Of a DNA stretch of 24,130 bases, positions 1-7,009 are shown piece after piece. Source of the DNA: a virus; the IMG/VR virus record IMGVR_UViG_3300036719_003298, positions 1 to 24,130 of that record; one strand, written 5' to 3'. The notes beneath the pieces are model-generated. The model ran no database searches, was not told the DNA's origin, and saw only the letters and a program-made list of their open reading frames with translations. Every line of letters starts with the position of its first letter. Position 1 is the stretch's first letter. A program made the position numbers and the translations under genes.

Positions 1-2
1 AA

Positions 3-182
3 CGGACCTGCAAAATCGGGCGACGGGTCACACTGTGCCTGGGATACGGCAAAAAGCACCGACTCTCCGGGATTGTCGCGAGCTTCAGGGTCGAGATCAA
101 CACCGAGAAAATCAAAGGTTGGCGGGAATGCTACGGCACGAGGCCGGACCCCGCCGCCTGCATTGGAATCAAGCTAACATGA
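3..182 (+). CDS. ASCH-domain-like protein, C-terminal part (start outside window)
   Basis: An open frame enters from the left edge and stops with TGA at 180-182, giving about 59 residues of a C-terminus. It includes LGYGKKHRLSGIVASF and ends in a WRECYGTRP...AACIGIKLT stretch. The pattern of a small beta-barrel with a late Y-G-T and an 'ACIGI' end recalls the C-terminal half of phage ASCH-domain proteins (small RNA-binding-like folds), but this is recognition by eye and not secure. The stop overlaps the next start as ATGA at 179-182, which suggests translational coupling to the terminase genes. The ATG at 35 in the overlapping frame opens a longer reading frame into the terminase, but that extension (35-178) covers this peptide and looks like chance coding, so I start the terminase at 179. 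Confidence 0.5.
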   Translation, partial: RTCKIGRRVTLCLGYGKKHRLSGIVASFRVEINTEKIKGWRECYGTRPDPAACIGIKLT

Positions 183-943
183 AACTCACCGCCGAAACCA
201 TCGAGAAGCTGAAAAGCGCGAACATGGCGAACCTTGTCCGCAAGATCGGGGCCGGGAAAACCCTGACCGCCGCAGAGTCGAAATTGATAGAAGCGGCATC
301 CGCAACCGCGCACGACAAGGAACTCGTCACCACATCCCGACTGGCGGAAATCTTCGGCATCAATCGCAAGACGCTGGGGGAGTGGCGCCGGGTCAACCGC
401 GAGGATATCCCTGCCAAGATCGACGACAAGGAGGACTTGGCCGCGTGGCGCTCGTGGTTCGCCGCCAACCCGGACGCGGGATTTGCCGATAAGAAGCCGC
501 GAGCCGATAGGGAAACCCTGCTGTGCGAAAAGCTGACGATCGAGATTGCCATCAAGCGGATAGAACTCGATGAATCCATCGGCAGCGTCATTTCCTCCAG
601 CGACGTCGAGGAGGGCATGGCGGCAATCGGATCGGTGATGAAATCCATGCTGCAACGCATGGAGAACGACTGCCCGCCGCGCTTGGAAGGACTAACAGCA
701 AACGAGATCAAGAAGGAACTGAGGAGCCAACATGAAAAAATCTACGCAACCTTCCGCGACGAACTCAGACGAATCGGTGCCGTTGATGGCAAACCGCGTC
801 ATCACTGGCTTTCTGAAAAACTTCCGACCGCAGACCCGCCTCAACCCGTGGCAGTGGGCGGAAAGGCACGTCCAGATGCAAAACTCGTCAAGGTCCGCAA
901 GGTTCGCAACAAGCGAAACCCCGTGGCTGCGAGCACCGCTTGA
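179..943 (+). CDS. Terminase small subunit (Nu1-like DNA-packaging protein)
   Basis: This 254-residue protein lies directly before a GpA-type large terminase. A helix-turn-helix is visible at residues 50-70 (VTTSRLAEIFGINRKTLGEW), the kind of winged-helix DNA recognition unit found at the N-terminus of lambda Nu1. It is followed by a long helical, charged region (110-200) suited to oligomerisation and contact with the large subunit. Small subunits bind the packaging site and load the large subunit on viral DNA. The start at 179 is chosen because it overlaps the upstream stop as ATGA and sits just before the conserved region. Oddity: the last 70 codons (732-943) overlap the large subunit in another frame. 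The tail after about residue 200 is basic and low in complexity, so it may be a by-product of the overlap. Confidence 0.82.
   Translation: MKLTAETIEKLKSANMANLVRKIGAGKTLTAAESKLIEAASATAHDKELVTTSRLAEIFGINRKTLGEWRRVNREDIPAKIDDKEDLAAWRSWFAANPDAGFADKKPRADRETLLCEKLTIEIAIKRIELDESIGSVISSSDVEEGMAAIGSVMKSMLQRMENDCPPRLEGLTANEIKKELRSQHEKIYATFRDELRRIGAVDGKPRHHWLSEKLPTADPPQPVAVGGKARPDAKLVKVRKVRNKRNPVAASTA
721..731 (+). promoter_or_regulatory. Shine-Dalgarno site of the large terminase gene
   Basis: GAGGAG at 721-726 stands 5 nt before the ATG at 732. It is the only convincing Shine-Dalgarno sequence I see before a gene in this window. It decides the large-subunit start and therefore the long overlap with the small-subunit gene. 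Confidence 0.65.
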
Positions 944-2597
944 ATGCGCGGCGGATGGCGAGATCATCGAGTGCGTGATTGTCGCGCCGACCGGGGCCGG
1001 CAAGTCCGCCATTGCCGAGGCGATCATCCCCTACATCGTCGCGGAAGATCCCGGGAACCTGCTTTACGCATCACAGACCGACCCTGACGCTGGCTTCTGG
1101 GCAGAGACACGGCTTGTCCCCACCCTCAAGCAATGCGGGCCGCTGGATGGCTTGTGGCCTTCTGACAGGCACAAGTCACGCAAAATGGAGATCATCTTTT
1201 CGCACATGGCAATGGTCATCGGCGGCGCGAATCTATCAAACTTCCAAGAGAAGTCCTGTCGCTGGCTCTACGGCGACGAGGTTTGGAATTGGGGCGGCAA
1301 GGACGTTGGCGGCGGCGGGCTAATCCGCGAGTTCCTTGCCCGACATCACAACCGATGGAACCGGAAAATCTATCTGGTATCGCAAGGCTCGCGAATCAAC
1401 ACCGAGTTTCACGGTGAATGGGAGAAATGCCACCAAGCAGACTACTCTTGGAAATGCCAGAAATGCCACACGCCGCAAATCTATTCGTGGGATTCGCTGC
1501 GATACGACACCATCGAGCGACCGGACGGAACCACCGATGAGGAAGCTACCAGCGAGACGGCGCGGATGGAGTGCATTTTCTGTCGGGCGCAATACCGCGA
1601 CACGGCAATCCATCGCCGGATGCTGGCGGCATCGAACACGGGCAACGGGCATAACGGATACATCATGCGCGGCAATCCCGGCGCGTTGAAGGGCTACGTC
1701 GGCTATCACATCGACTCCCTGGCCGTCTTTGACGTGCCTTGGGCGCAAGAGGTGCTAGGCTTCCTCGAATCCAAACGGATGCTCCGTTCGGGCATCGTGG
1801 ACAAGTACCGGCAGTGGTGGCAGAAAAGGCGGGCGAACTTTTGGGCGGACGATCTGGCCGATACCAAGGTCGAGCTAACAAGAGGCGTGTTCACGAAACT
1901 GGAACACGAAGACGGCAAGCCGATAGACGGCGAGGCGGCACGGTTCTTCACGGTGGATTCCCACATGACGCACTTCTGGGGCATCGTCCAAGCGTGGCGA
2001 CCAGGCGGATCCAGCCGGATACTTTGGGAGGGCTACATCCCCGGCGACGGCAAGGATGAGGCTGGCGTGACCGAGATTCAAAACCGCTACGGCGTGCTGC
2101 CGGGTTGCGTCTTGATCGACATCTCCTACGATTGGGATCGGATCGTGGGCTTGTGCGCGAAACACGGATGGATGGGAGTGAAGGGCGAGGGCATGAAACG
2201 CTTCTATCCGTATGTCCGTGGCGACGGCAAGACCATCGAGCGGTTGCACAGCAAGACCATGCGGACCAAATCGAAGGCGGGGCCAATCGTGCCGTATGTG
2301 GAACTCGCGACGAATCCGATCAAGGACATCGTGCATCGCTTGCTGATAGGAGAGGGCGCGGCATTGGAAATCCCGTCTGACGTGAGCAAGGCGTTCGAGC
2401 AGCACATGCGATCCGAGCGCCGGGAGATGGTCAAGCAGGCCACGACCAAGCAGGAATCAACTTCGGTTTGGGTTTGCAAGAACCGGAACAATCACCTTTG
2501 GGACTGCCTCGTTTACCAAGTCGGAGCCGCGCTGATTTTCGGCTTGTTCCAAGAGCCAGCGAGGGATACAACACTAACCGAGACAGAGACACCATGA
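732..2597 (+). CDS. Terminase large subunit, GpA family
   Basis: This 621-residue protein is the DNA-packaging motor: an ATPase that pumps DNA into the prohead and a nuclease that cuts the concatemer. The GpA family's N-terminal entry motif is present (PWQWAERHV about 39-47; TPWLRAPLE about 63-71). Walker A is APTGAGKS at 85-92 and a Walker B-like RWLYGDEV is at 177-184, with D182 and E183. Two Cys pairs (C242/C245 and C281/C284) look like the zinc ribbon common in this family. The C-terminal nuclease part has acidic residues in TVDSH (D409) and LIDISYDWD (D463, D467). Length is close to lambda gpA (641). The start at 732 has a real ribosome site and lies 212 nt inside the small-subunit gene. 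It ends as ATGA with the next gene. Confidence 0.95.
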   Translation: MKKSTQPSATNSDESVPLMANRVITGFLKNFRPQTRLNPWQWAERHVQMQNSSRSARFATSETPWLRAPLECAADGEIIECVIVAPTGAGKSAIAEAIIPYIVAEDPGNLLYASQTDPDAGFWAETRLVPTLKQCGPLDGLWPSDRHKSRKMEIIFSHMAMVIGGANLSNFQEKSCRWLYGDEVWNWGGKDVGGGGLIREFLARHHNRWNRKIYLVSQGSRINTEFHGEWEKCHQADYSWKCQKCHTPQIYSWDSLRYDTIERPDGTTDEEATSETARMECIFCRAQYRDTAIHRRMLAASNTGNGHNGYIMRGNPGALKGYVGYHIDSLAVFDVPWAQEVLGFLESKRMLRSGIVDKYRQWWQKRRANFWADDLADTKVELTRGVFTKLEHEDGKPIDGEAARFFTVDSHMTHFWGIVQAWRPGGSSRILWEGYIPGDGKDEAGVTEIQNRYGVLPGCVLIDISYDWDRIVGLCAKHGWMGVKGEGMKRFYPYVRGDGKTIERLHSKTMRTKSKAGPIVPYVELATNPIKDIVHRLLIGEGAALEIPSDVSKAFEQHMRSERREMVKQATTKQESTSVWVCKNRNNHLWDCLVYQVGAALIFGLFQEPARDTTLTETETP

Positions 2598-2794
2598 CAA
2601 CCGCAACCGTGGAAATTAGACTCAACAAGGAACTTGTGGCGGAAATCAACCGACTTCGGGGGGAGGTCTCCAGACTAGAATCGGAACTCGCCGCGAAAGC
2701 GACCATTTCATGCCCGCGATGTGGAGGAACATCTCTTTGGATTCTCGTCAGTGGATACGAATGCCCGAACTGCGACTGCAAGTTTTCTGGCTAG
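2594..2794 (+). CDS. Small zinc-ribbon protein
   Basis: A 66-residue protein starting on the ATGA overlap with the terminase stop. Residues 5-35 form an amphipathic heptad-like helix (likely a short coiled coil: NKELVAEINRLRGEVSRLES), followed by a zinc ribbon with C40-x2-C43 and C57-x2-C60, plus an extra C62. It could oligomerise and bind nucleic acid or protein. Its place between terminase and portal suggests a packaging or head-assembly accessory, but nothing in the sequence fixes its role. A longer frame opens upstream at 2468 inside the terminase gene; I reject that extension because of the ATGA junction. Confidence 0.7.
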   Translation: MTTATVEIRLNKELVAEINRLRGEVSRLESELAAKATISCPRCGGTSLWILVSGYECPNCDCKFSG

Positions 2795-2802
2795 CCGCCA
2801 TT

Positions 2803-2830
2803 TTGACATCCGCCAGCGATCCGGCATAGT
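2803..2830 (+). promoter_or_regulatory. Candidate leaderless late promoter P1
   Basis: TTGACA at 2803-2808, spacer of 16 nt, CATAGT at 2825-2830. The shared TTGACATCCGCC block is present. The start codon GTG at 2837 begins exactly 34 nt after the first T, so the expected transcription start falls on the start codon. It sits in the 42-nt gap between two genes. Confidence 0.6.
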
Positions 2831-2836
2831 CGCGGC

Positions 2837-3121
2837 GTGAGCCTTCATTCGACCGCGCAAGCCGTTTACGCCGCCTTGGGAGACGACCCGCAGGCAATGG
2901 CGAAAATCCGCAACGAGCGGGCGGCATTGGCATTGTCCATCGCAACGGACCCAAACGCCGGGCTGACGATCACCAGCGCGACAGTCAACGGGCAGAGCTT
3001 TTCCGCCAATGACCGGGGCGGGATCACGGGTTTGCAGAGGCTTTCCATGCTCTCAATCATCTGCCGGTTCGATGACATCGGACAGTCCGCACCCGCCGAA
3101 GCGCACCCGTATTTCTCATGA
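2837..3121 (+). CDS. Small head protein in the gpW position, unknown
   Basis: A 94-residue protein starting at GTG 2837 and ending in an ATGA overlap with the portal gene. The N-terminal half is helical (STAQAVYAALGDDPQAMAKI) and the centre is likely beta (LTITSATVNGQSF), a layout resembling small head-tail joining proteins such as gpW, which occupies the same place between terminase and portal in lambda. I do not recognise it by sequence beyond that. The GTG start is supported by the promoter at 2803-2830 with fixed spacing, and there is no ATG near the N-terminus. It may be a head-completion protein. Confidence 0.6.
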   Translation: MSLHSTAQAVYAALGDDPQAMAKIRNERAALALSIATDPNAGLTITSATVNGQSFSANDRGGITGLQRLSMLSIICRFDDIGQSAPAEAHPYFS

Positions 3122-4947
3122 GCATCCTCAACGAATTCGGCCAGCCCTACACGACCCCGACACGCCTAGCGCACGGGGCCGAGCGCAATCCATATCGCGG
3201 ACCGTTGTTTCCAACCCGCAGGGACGACATCGACAAGCTGATTTCGGTTAGCGATCTGACGAGTCTCCGCAGCTTGTCGAGCCGCCTGTTCATCAACTTC
3301 GGAGTGTGCCGGGATGCGATTTCGCAGAAAGCCCGATACAGCATCGGCAACGCATGGAATCCGGCCTACGTCGGGGAATCGGATTTCGTGGACGGCAAGC
3401 AAATCAGCACATTCATGCGGAAGGTTTGGTTTCCTAACATGAACGTCAAGGGCGGGGTGTTCAATTGGCAAAAGACGCTGGAAGTCACCAGCCAAGGGCA
3501 GGACATCAACGGTGATGTTTTTTGGGTGAAGGTGTTAGGCAAGGACAACTTCCCGCGCATCCAAGTCGTTCCCGCGCACCGGGTCGGCAACGGCGGAGAC
3601 AACACCACCGTAGGAGATGGGAAGTGGAAAGGATTCAAGATTTCGGACGGAGTAATCCTCTACGCATCCGGCAGGCCAGCCGCCTATCGCGTTCTAACGG
3701 GCGAGCAAATGCGGACATTCGTTGACGTGGACGCGAAGGACGTAATCCACATTTTCGACCCCGACTTTGCCGAGCAGAACCGGGGATATCCCGCATTCAT
3801 GCACGCCATCGAGGACATGCTCGCAAGTCTTTCAAGCACCGGCGACGAGCGCATCCGCCAGCAAATCATATCCCGACTGCACCTGAATGTCCACAACGAG
3901 ACGGGCGGCCCGAATACCGACGACCCAATGGTGCAGATGCTTCGCGGGAGCACGGCGGCAGCAACCGCCACGACTGCCGACACCTACGTTGCCAAGGCCA
4001 TGCCTGGGGGAATAGTCTATCACCAATCGGGCAGCGGGGACAAAATGGAGCAGATGCGCCATGAGAACCCGGGCGAGGTTTGGGAGTCCTTCCAAAACCG
4101 AATGATCCGCCAGTCTCTTGCGTCCGTGTGGCCCGCTGCCCTGGTGTGGATGAGCGCCGGCCAAGGCACCGCCGAACGATCCGAGATCATCAAAGCTCGC
4201 GGTTACATCCGCACTCGCCAGCGCGATCTAACCACGCCCGCTCTCCAAGCGTTCGCATGGGCTTATTCCGTGTTCCAACAACAAGGCCGAGTGCCGGAAC
4301 TCGATCACCCGTTCTCTTGGGAGTTTTCCAAGCCAGCACGTCTATCCGTTGACGATGGGCGCGAAAGCAAGATGGAACTTGAAGAATGGCGGGCGGGTGC
4401 GCGAAACATGGGCCAGATACAGGAGGCTCACGGAGGAGCGGGCATTGAGGAATTCTATCTTGAGCGGGCGCACGAAGCCGCATTGCGTAAGGTCATTGCC
4501 CGCAGAGTCTCGGAAGAATACTCCGCGTCATCCGGTTACGAGATCAAGGTCGAGGACCGGGAAATGGCGATGCTCACACCTAACGAAATGGCGGCGATGG
4601 CAAAGCCTGAGACGGAACGCGACGACGGCGAGACTCAATACGACGACGACGGCAACGAAATCGAAACCTCATCAAAGCAGATGGAAAGATTCGACACGCT
4701 GAAATCCAAGTTCGACGCTTACGGCGTTGCCGTTAGGGCTGGCGCAATCACGCCAAGCATTGCGGACGAAACCGCATTCCGCAACGACGCCGGACTTCCG
4801 CCAATGTCTGCGGAAGTAAAGGCCGCATGGAAGAAGGACAAATATGTCAGAAGGCCAATCACGCTGGTTCAAGAAGGAAGCCCGGCAGGATTCGGAACAC
4901 CACCTAACACCTCACCCACAAAACCAAATGAAGATTCTAACGATTGA
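3118..4947 (+). CDS. Portal protein, lambda gpB family
   Basis: This 609-residue protein would form the dodecameric ring at the capsid vertex through which DNA enters and leaves, and to which the neck attaches. The lambda-type portal pattern is visible: an early region with RNPYRGPL and SRLFINFGVCRDAISQKARY, the core stretch DVIHIFDPDFAEQNRGYPAF (residues about 203-222), and later RQSLASVWPA and RGYIRTRQRDL. The C-terminal 130 residues are acidic and low in complexity (ERDDGETQYDDDGNEIE), as in many portals. Length matches the family (lambda gpB is 533). It starts on an ATGA overlap and its last 20 nt overlap the protease start at 4928. Confidence 0.92.
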   Translation: MSILNEFGQPYTTPTRLAHGAERNPYRGPLFPTRRDDIDKLISVSDLTSLRSLSSRLFINFGVCRDAISQKARYSIGNAWNPAYVGESDFVDGKQISTFMRKVWFPNMNVKGGVFNWQKTLEVTSQGQDINGDVFWVKVLGKDNFPRIQVVPAHRVGNGGDNTTVGDGKWKGFKISDGVILYASGRPAAYRVLTGEQMRTFVDVDAKDVIHIFDPDFAEQNRGYPAFMHAIEDMLASLSSTGDERIRQQIISRLHLNVHNETGGPNTDDPMVQMLRGSTAAATATTADTYVAKAMPGGIVYHQSGSGDKMEQMRHENPGEVWESFQNRMIRQSLASVWPAALVWMSAGQGTAERSEIIKARGYIRTRQRDLTTPALQAFAWAYSVFQQQGRVPELDHPFSWEFSKPARLSVDDGRESKMELEEWRAGARNMGQIQEAHGGAGIEEFYLERAHEAALRKVIARRVSEEYSASSGYEIKVEDREMAMLTPNEMAAMAKPETERDDGETQYDDDGNEIETSSKQMERFDTLKSKFDAYGVAVRAGAITPSIADETAFRNDAGLPPMSAEVKAAWKKDKYVRRPITLVQEGSPAGFGTPPNTSPTKPNEDSND

Positions 4948-5998
4948 AAACAAGGCCGCGAAGGTCAGGCTTGACGACCAGGTTGACGAGTATTCCCGCA
5001 AACAGCTCATGGCGGAAATCGCCAAGACCTACGGGTGCGCGAACATCGGCAACGTCGCGGAGTTTGGCGAAATTACCAATGCCGTTGACAACGCAATCGA
5101 CACACTGGAGATCGAAATCAATTCCCCGGGCGGCAGCGTCTTTGACGGCTATCTGATTTTCAACGAGATCAAGGCTTTGCGGGCGCGGGGCGTGGTTGTC
5201 ACCGCCACAATCAACCCACTGGCGGCAAGCATGGGCAGCGTTATCGCAATGGCTGCGGACACCGTGAGGATCGTGCCAAACGGAACAATGATGATTCATG
5301 ACGCGCAGATGTTCACCGGCGGAAACGCCAAGCAGCTTTCCAAAATGGCGAAAGTGCTTGACGACATTTCCAACGAGATCGCCGGAATCTACGCCGCCAA
5401 AACCGGAAAGACCGTCGATGAAATGCGTGCGCTCATGCTTGACGAGACTTGGCTAACCGCCGACGAGTCGGTTGCGCTCGGACTTGCCGATGCGATTTTT
5501 GACATTGGCGCAGCAAGCAATACGCTCCCGCCCATGAAGCTGCTCGACAGACTCACCAACCCCGCCGCCGACGAAGCCGTTGCCGAAATCACCGCTTTGA
5601 AAAATCAACTCGCATCCATCGAAACCGATCACGCGACAGAGCTTGCGGATATGACCGCGAAACTTGATACCGCCAATGCCGCGCTTGAAGACGCCATGGC
5701 GTGGAAGGTTGCGCGTGACGAGGCAACCGCCAAAGTGGAAGCGCTCGAAGCCGCCGTCGTCACCCACGCCGCCGCGCTGAAAGCCGCCGAGGAATCCGCC
5801 GCTTCCAAGGCAATCGAAATCGCTGCTGCTGCCGGCATCACCGCGCCTCTTGAAATCGAAGGCGGTGACACCGCGCCGTCCGACCACATCACCGCAATGT
5901 CCAAAATGAACCCTGTAGAACGCGCGAAATACTTCCGCGCTAACAAGAAGGCGATCATGGCCGACATGCAAAAAACCTCTACTCTAACCACAATCTAA
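4928..5998 (+). CDS. Head maturation protease (ClpP/S49-like) with scaffold-like C-terminus
   Basis: A 356-residue protein. Residues 1-195 form a ClpP-type serine protease: EINSPGGSVFDG (63-74) forms the oxyanion region, the nucleophile is S101 in NPLAASMGS, H124 is in MMIHDAQ, and D172 in MLDETW is a candidate third residue. It would cleave scaffold and head proteins during prohead maturation. Residues 203-356 are alanine- and charge-rich with heptad patterning (AVAEITALKNQLASIETDHA), typical of a scaffold, and resemble the lambda C/Nu3 arrangement. The start at 4928 is chosen over an in-frame codon at 4844 because it begins the conserved beta-strand MKILTIENKAA and keeps the portal overlap to 20 nt. 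There is no Shine-Dalgarno; the leader is C/A-rich. Confidence 0.9.
   Translation: MKILTIENKAAKVRLDDQVDEYSRKQLMAEIAKTYGCANIGNVAEFGEITNAVDNAIDTLEIEINSPGGSVFDGYLIFNEIKALRARGVVVTATINPLAASMGSVIAMAADTVRIVPNGTMMIHDAQMFTGGNAKQLSKMAKVLDDISNEIAGIYAAKTGKTVDEMRALMLDETWLTADESVALGLADAIFDIGAASNTLPPMKLLDRLTNPAADEAVAEITALKNQLASIETDHATELADMTAKLDTANAALEDAMAWKVARDEATAKVEALEAAVVTHAAALKAAEESAASKAIEIAAAAGITAPLEIEGGDTAPSDHITAMSKMNPVERAKYFRANKKAIMADMQKTSTLTTI
5499..5526 (+). promoter_or_regulatory. Candidate internal late promoter P2, before the nested scaffold start
   Basis: TTGACA at 5499-5504, 16-nt spacer, TACGCT at 5521-5526, with TTGACATTGGCG matching the shared block. The in-frame ATG at 5534 begins 35 nt after the first T. 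It lies wholly inside the protease gene, so codon constraint could have produced it by chance; the matching geometry is the argument for it. Confidence 0.45.
5534..5998 (+). CDS. Predicted nested in-frame capsid scaffold protein (Nu3 analogue)
   Basis: ATG 5534 is codon 203 of the protease gene, and the 154-residue product MKLLDRL... would be exactly its scaffold-like tail: an alanine/glutamate-rich coiled coil (about 20-115 of the short form) ending in a conserved-looking segment MNPVERAKYFRANKKA. In lambda, Nu3 is made from an internal in-frame start in gene C, and many phages share this plan. Here a promoter-like sequence sits with near-leaderless spacing before the ATG, so separate transcription is possible rather than only internal initiation. 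The protease domain ends around residue 195, just before this start, which fits a modular boundary. Separate expression is inferred, not shown. Confidence 0.5.
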   Translation: MKLLDRLTNPAADEAVAEITALKNQLASIETDHATELADMTAKLDTANAALEDAMAWKVARDEATAKVEALEAAVVTHAAALKAAEESAASKAIEIAAAAGITAPLEIEGGDTAPSDHITAMSKMNPVERAKYFRANKKAIMADMQKTSTLTTI

Positions 5999-6010
5999 CC
6001 ACACAATCCA

Positions 6011-6907
6011 ATGGCAACCGTCTTTAACGACATCCTCTTCGGCCAGACTGTTCTCCAACAGCTCACCGACACCCTCACCCCGCTCAACGCTTTCTCGACT
6101 GACATTTCGTCAGACGTTAAAAGCCCCGGCGCTACCGTGGTCGTGCCTCTCTATGGCAACCTGACCGCAACCACCTACACCCAGGCCGCGTCCGTCATGG
6201 AGGGCACCGGGGGCACCGCTTCCGCCGTCACCGTCTCGCTGTCGCAGCGCAAGATCGTTTCGGTTGACCTTACTTCCGGCCAACTCATGGAATCCAACGC
6301 CGCTGCGAATTACTCCCGTTGGGGAACGCAACTCGCGTCCGGTTTGGCAACTCTTGTCCTGCAGGACATCTGGTCGTGCATCGTCACCACCAGTTTCGGC
6401 GAGCCGGTCGTCACCACGGCATCCGCCAGCTTCGGGCGCACCGCGCTCATTGCGGCACGCACCGCGCTTATCAAGGAGGCGGTCAAAGGCAACAAGTCGT
6501 GCATCATCAACACCGGCATGGAGGCATCCTTGCTCGGCGTCGATGCGTTCGTGTTGGCACTCAATCGCGGCAACAACAACACCATCGAAACCGGCACTCT
6601 CGGGCGCCTGCTCGGCATGGACATCTACGTTTCCGACGTCATCCCGACCAACAGCATCAGCCTTACCGGATTCTGCTGCGGCTCTGACGGCATCGCGTTC
6701 GCTTCCCGCGCCATCGGTGATTTCATCCCGACTGGAGACTACGAGGCCGTCGAAACCCTCACGGACCCCGAAACCGGAATGTCCTTCCTGTATACGCGCC
6801 ACTGGAGCCGCGCGGCAGCGAAGTATTTCATCAACTTGCAATGTCTCTACGGCTACGTTGCCGCTGTCACCAGGGCGCTGAAACCGTTCGTCACCGCCAC
6901 TACCTAA
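6011..6907 (+). CDS. Major capsid protein
   Basis: A 298-residue protein directly after protease/scaffold and before a strong terminator. It has features of HK97-fold or P22-like coat proteins: an N-terminal helix (FNDILFGQTVLQQLTDTLTPLNAFS), a beta region with PGATVVVPLYGN, a central A-domain helix pair (GRTALIAARTALIKEAVKGNKSCIINTGMEASLL) and an acidic DYEAVETLTDPETGMSFLYTRHW strand before a hydrophobic C-terminus. Position and composition support the call; no individual family motif is decisive. There is no Shine-Dalgarno: the start follows a C/A-rich leader with two CTAACC copies (5984-6000). I see no promoter directly upstream, so it is probably read with the upstream head genes or from the internal promoter at 5499. 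Confidence 0.85.
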   Translation: MATVFNDILFGQTVLQQLTDTLTPLNAFSTDISSDVKSPGATVVVPLYGNLTATTYTQAASVMEGTGGTASAVTVSLSQRKIVSVDLTSGQLMESNAAANYSRWGTQLASGLATLVLQDIWSCIVTTSFGEPVVTTASASFGRTALIAARTALIKEAVKGNKSCIINTGMEASLLGVDAFVLALNRGNNNTIETGTLGRLLGMDIYVSDVIPTNSISLTGFCCGSDGIAFASRAIGDFIPTGDYEAVETLTDPETGMSFLYTRHWSRAAAKYFINLQCLYGYVAAVTRALKPFVTATT

Positions 6908-6934
6908 CCTTCTTCGGTTGGTGTTTCATGCAAC

Positions 6935-6969
6935 CCGCCGTCCTCTTCACCGGGGGCGGCGGTTTTTTT
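6935..6969 (+). terminator. Rho-independent terminator after the capsid gene
   Basis: CCGCCGTCC (6935-6943) pairs with GGGCGGCGG (6954-6962) over about 9 bp with one G-U pair, an internal loop of about 10 nt, and then seven T (6963-6969). It would end the head operon and insulate the sugar-modification block. Confidence 0.85.
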
Positions 6970-6973
6970 GTGC

Positions 6974-7001
6974 TTGCACGGCATCAAAAAATCGGCAATA
7001 T
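6974..7001 (+). promoter_or_regulatory. Candidate promoter P3 for the glycosyltransferase block
   Basis: TTGCAC at 6974-6979, 16-nt spacer, CAATAT at 6996-7001, beginning 5 nt after the terminator's T run. The start codon at 7010 is 36 nt from the first T. It lacks the TTGACATC block but has the same -10 position and the CGGCA just before it that is seen in P4 and P6, so it looks like a relative. Confidence 0.5.
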
Positions 7002-7009
7002 CCGAACCC

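Noticed and set aside
35-178. Extended N-terminus of the small terminase
   Set aside because: The region is coding in another frame (end of the ASCH-like gene) and the ATGA junction at 179 gives a better start.
5089-5120. TTGACA within the protease gene as another late promoter
   Set aside because: It lacks the TC(C/G)GC block, has only GGAGAT at the -10 position and no start codon at 34 nt.
5453-5991. Long minus-strand frames opposite the protease/scaffold
   Set aside because: They mirror the Ala/Glu-rich coding sequence of the scaffold; no promoter, start context or protein motif, and there is no other minus-strand gene in the window.
6110-6881. Minus-strand (243 codons) and alternative plus-strand (205 codons) frames over the capsid gene
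   Set aside because: Composition is that of shadow frames (Arg/Ser/Pro-rich or irregular), and the capsid frame is well supported.
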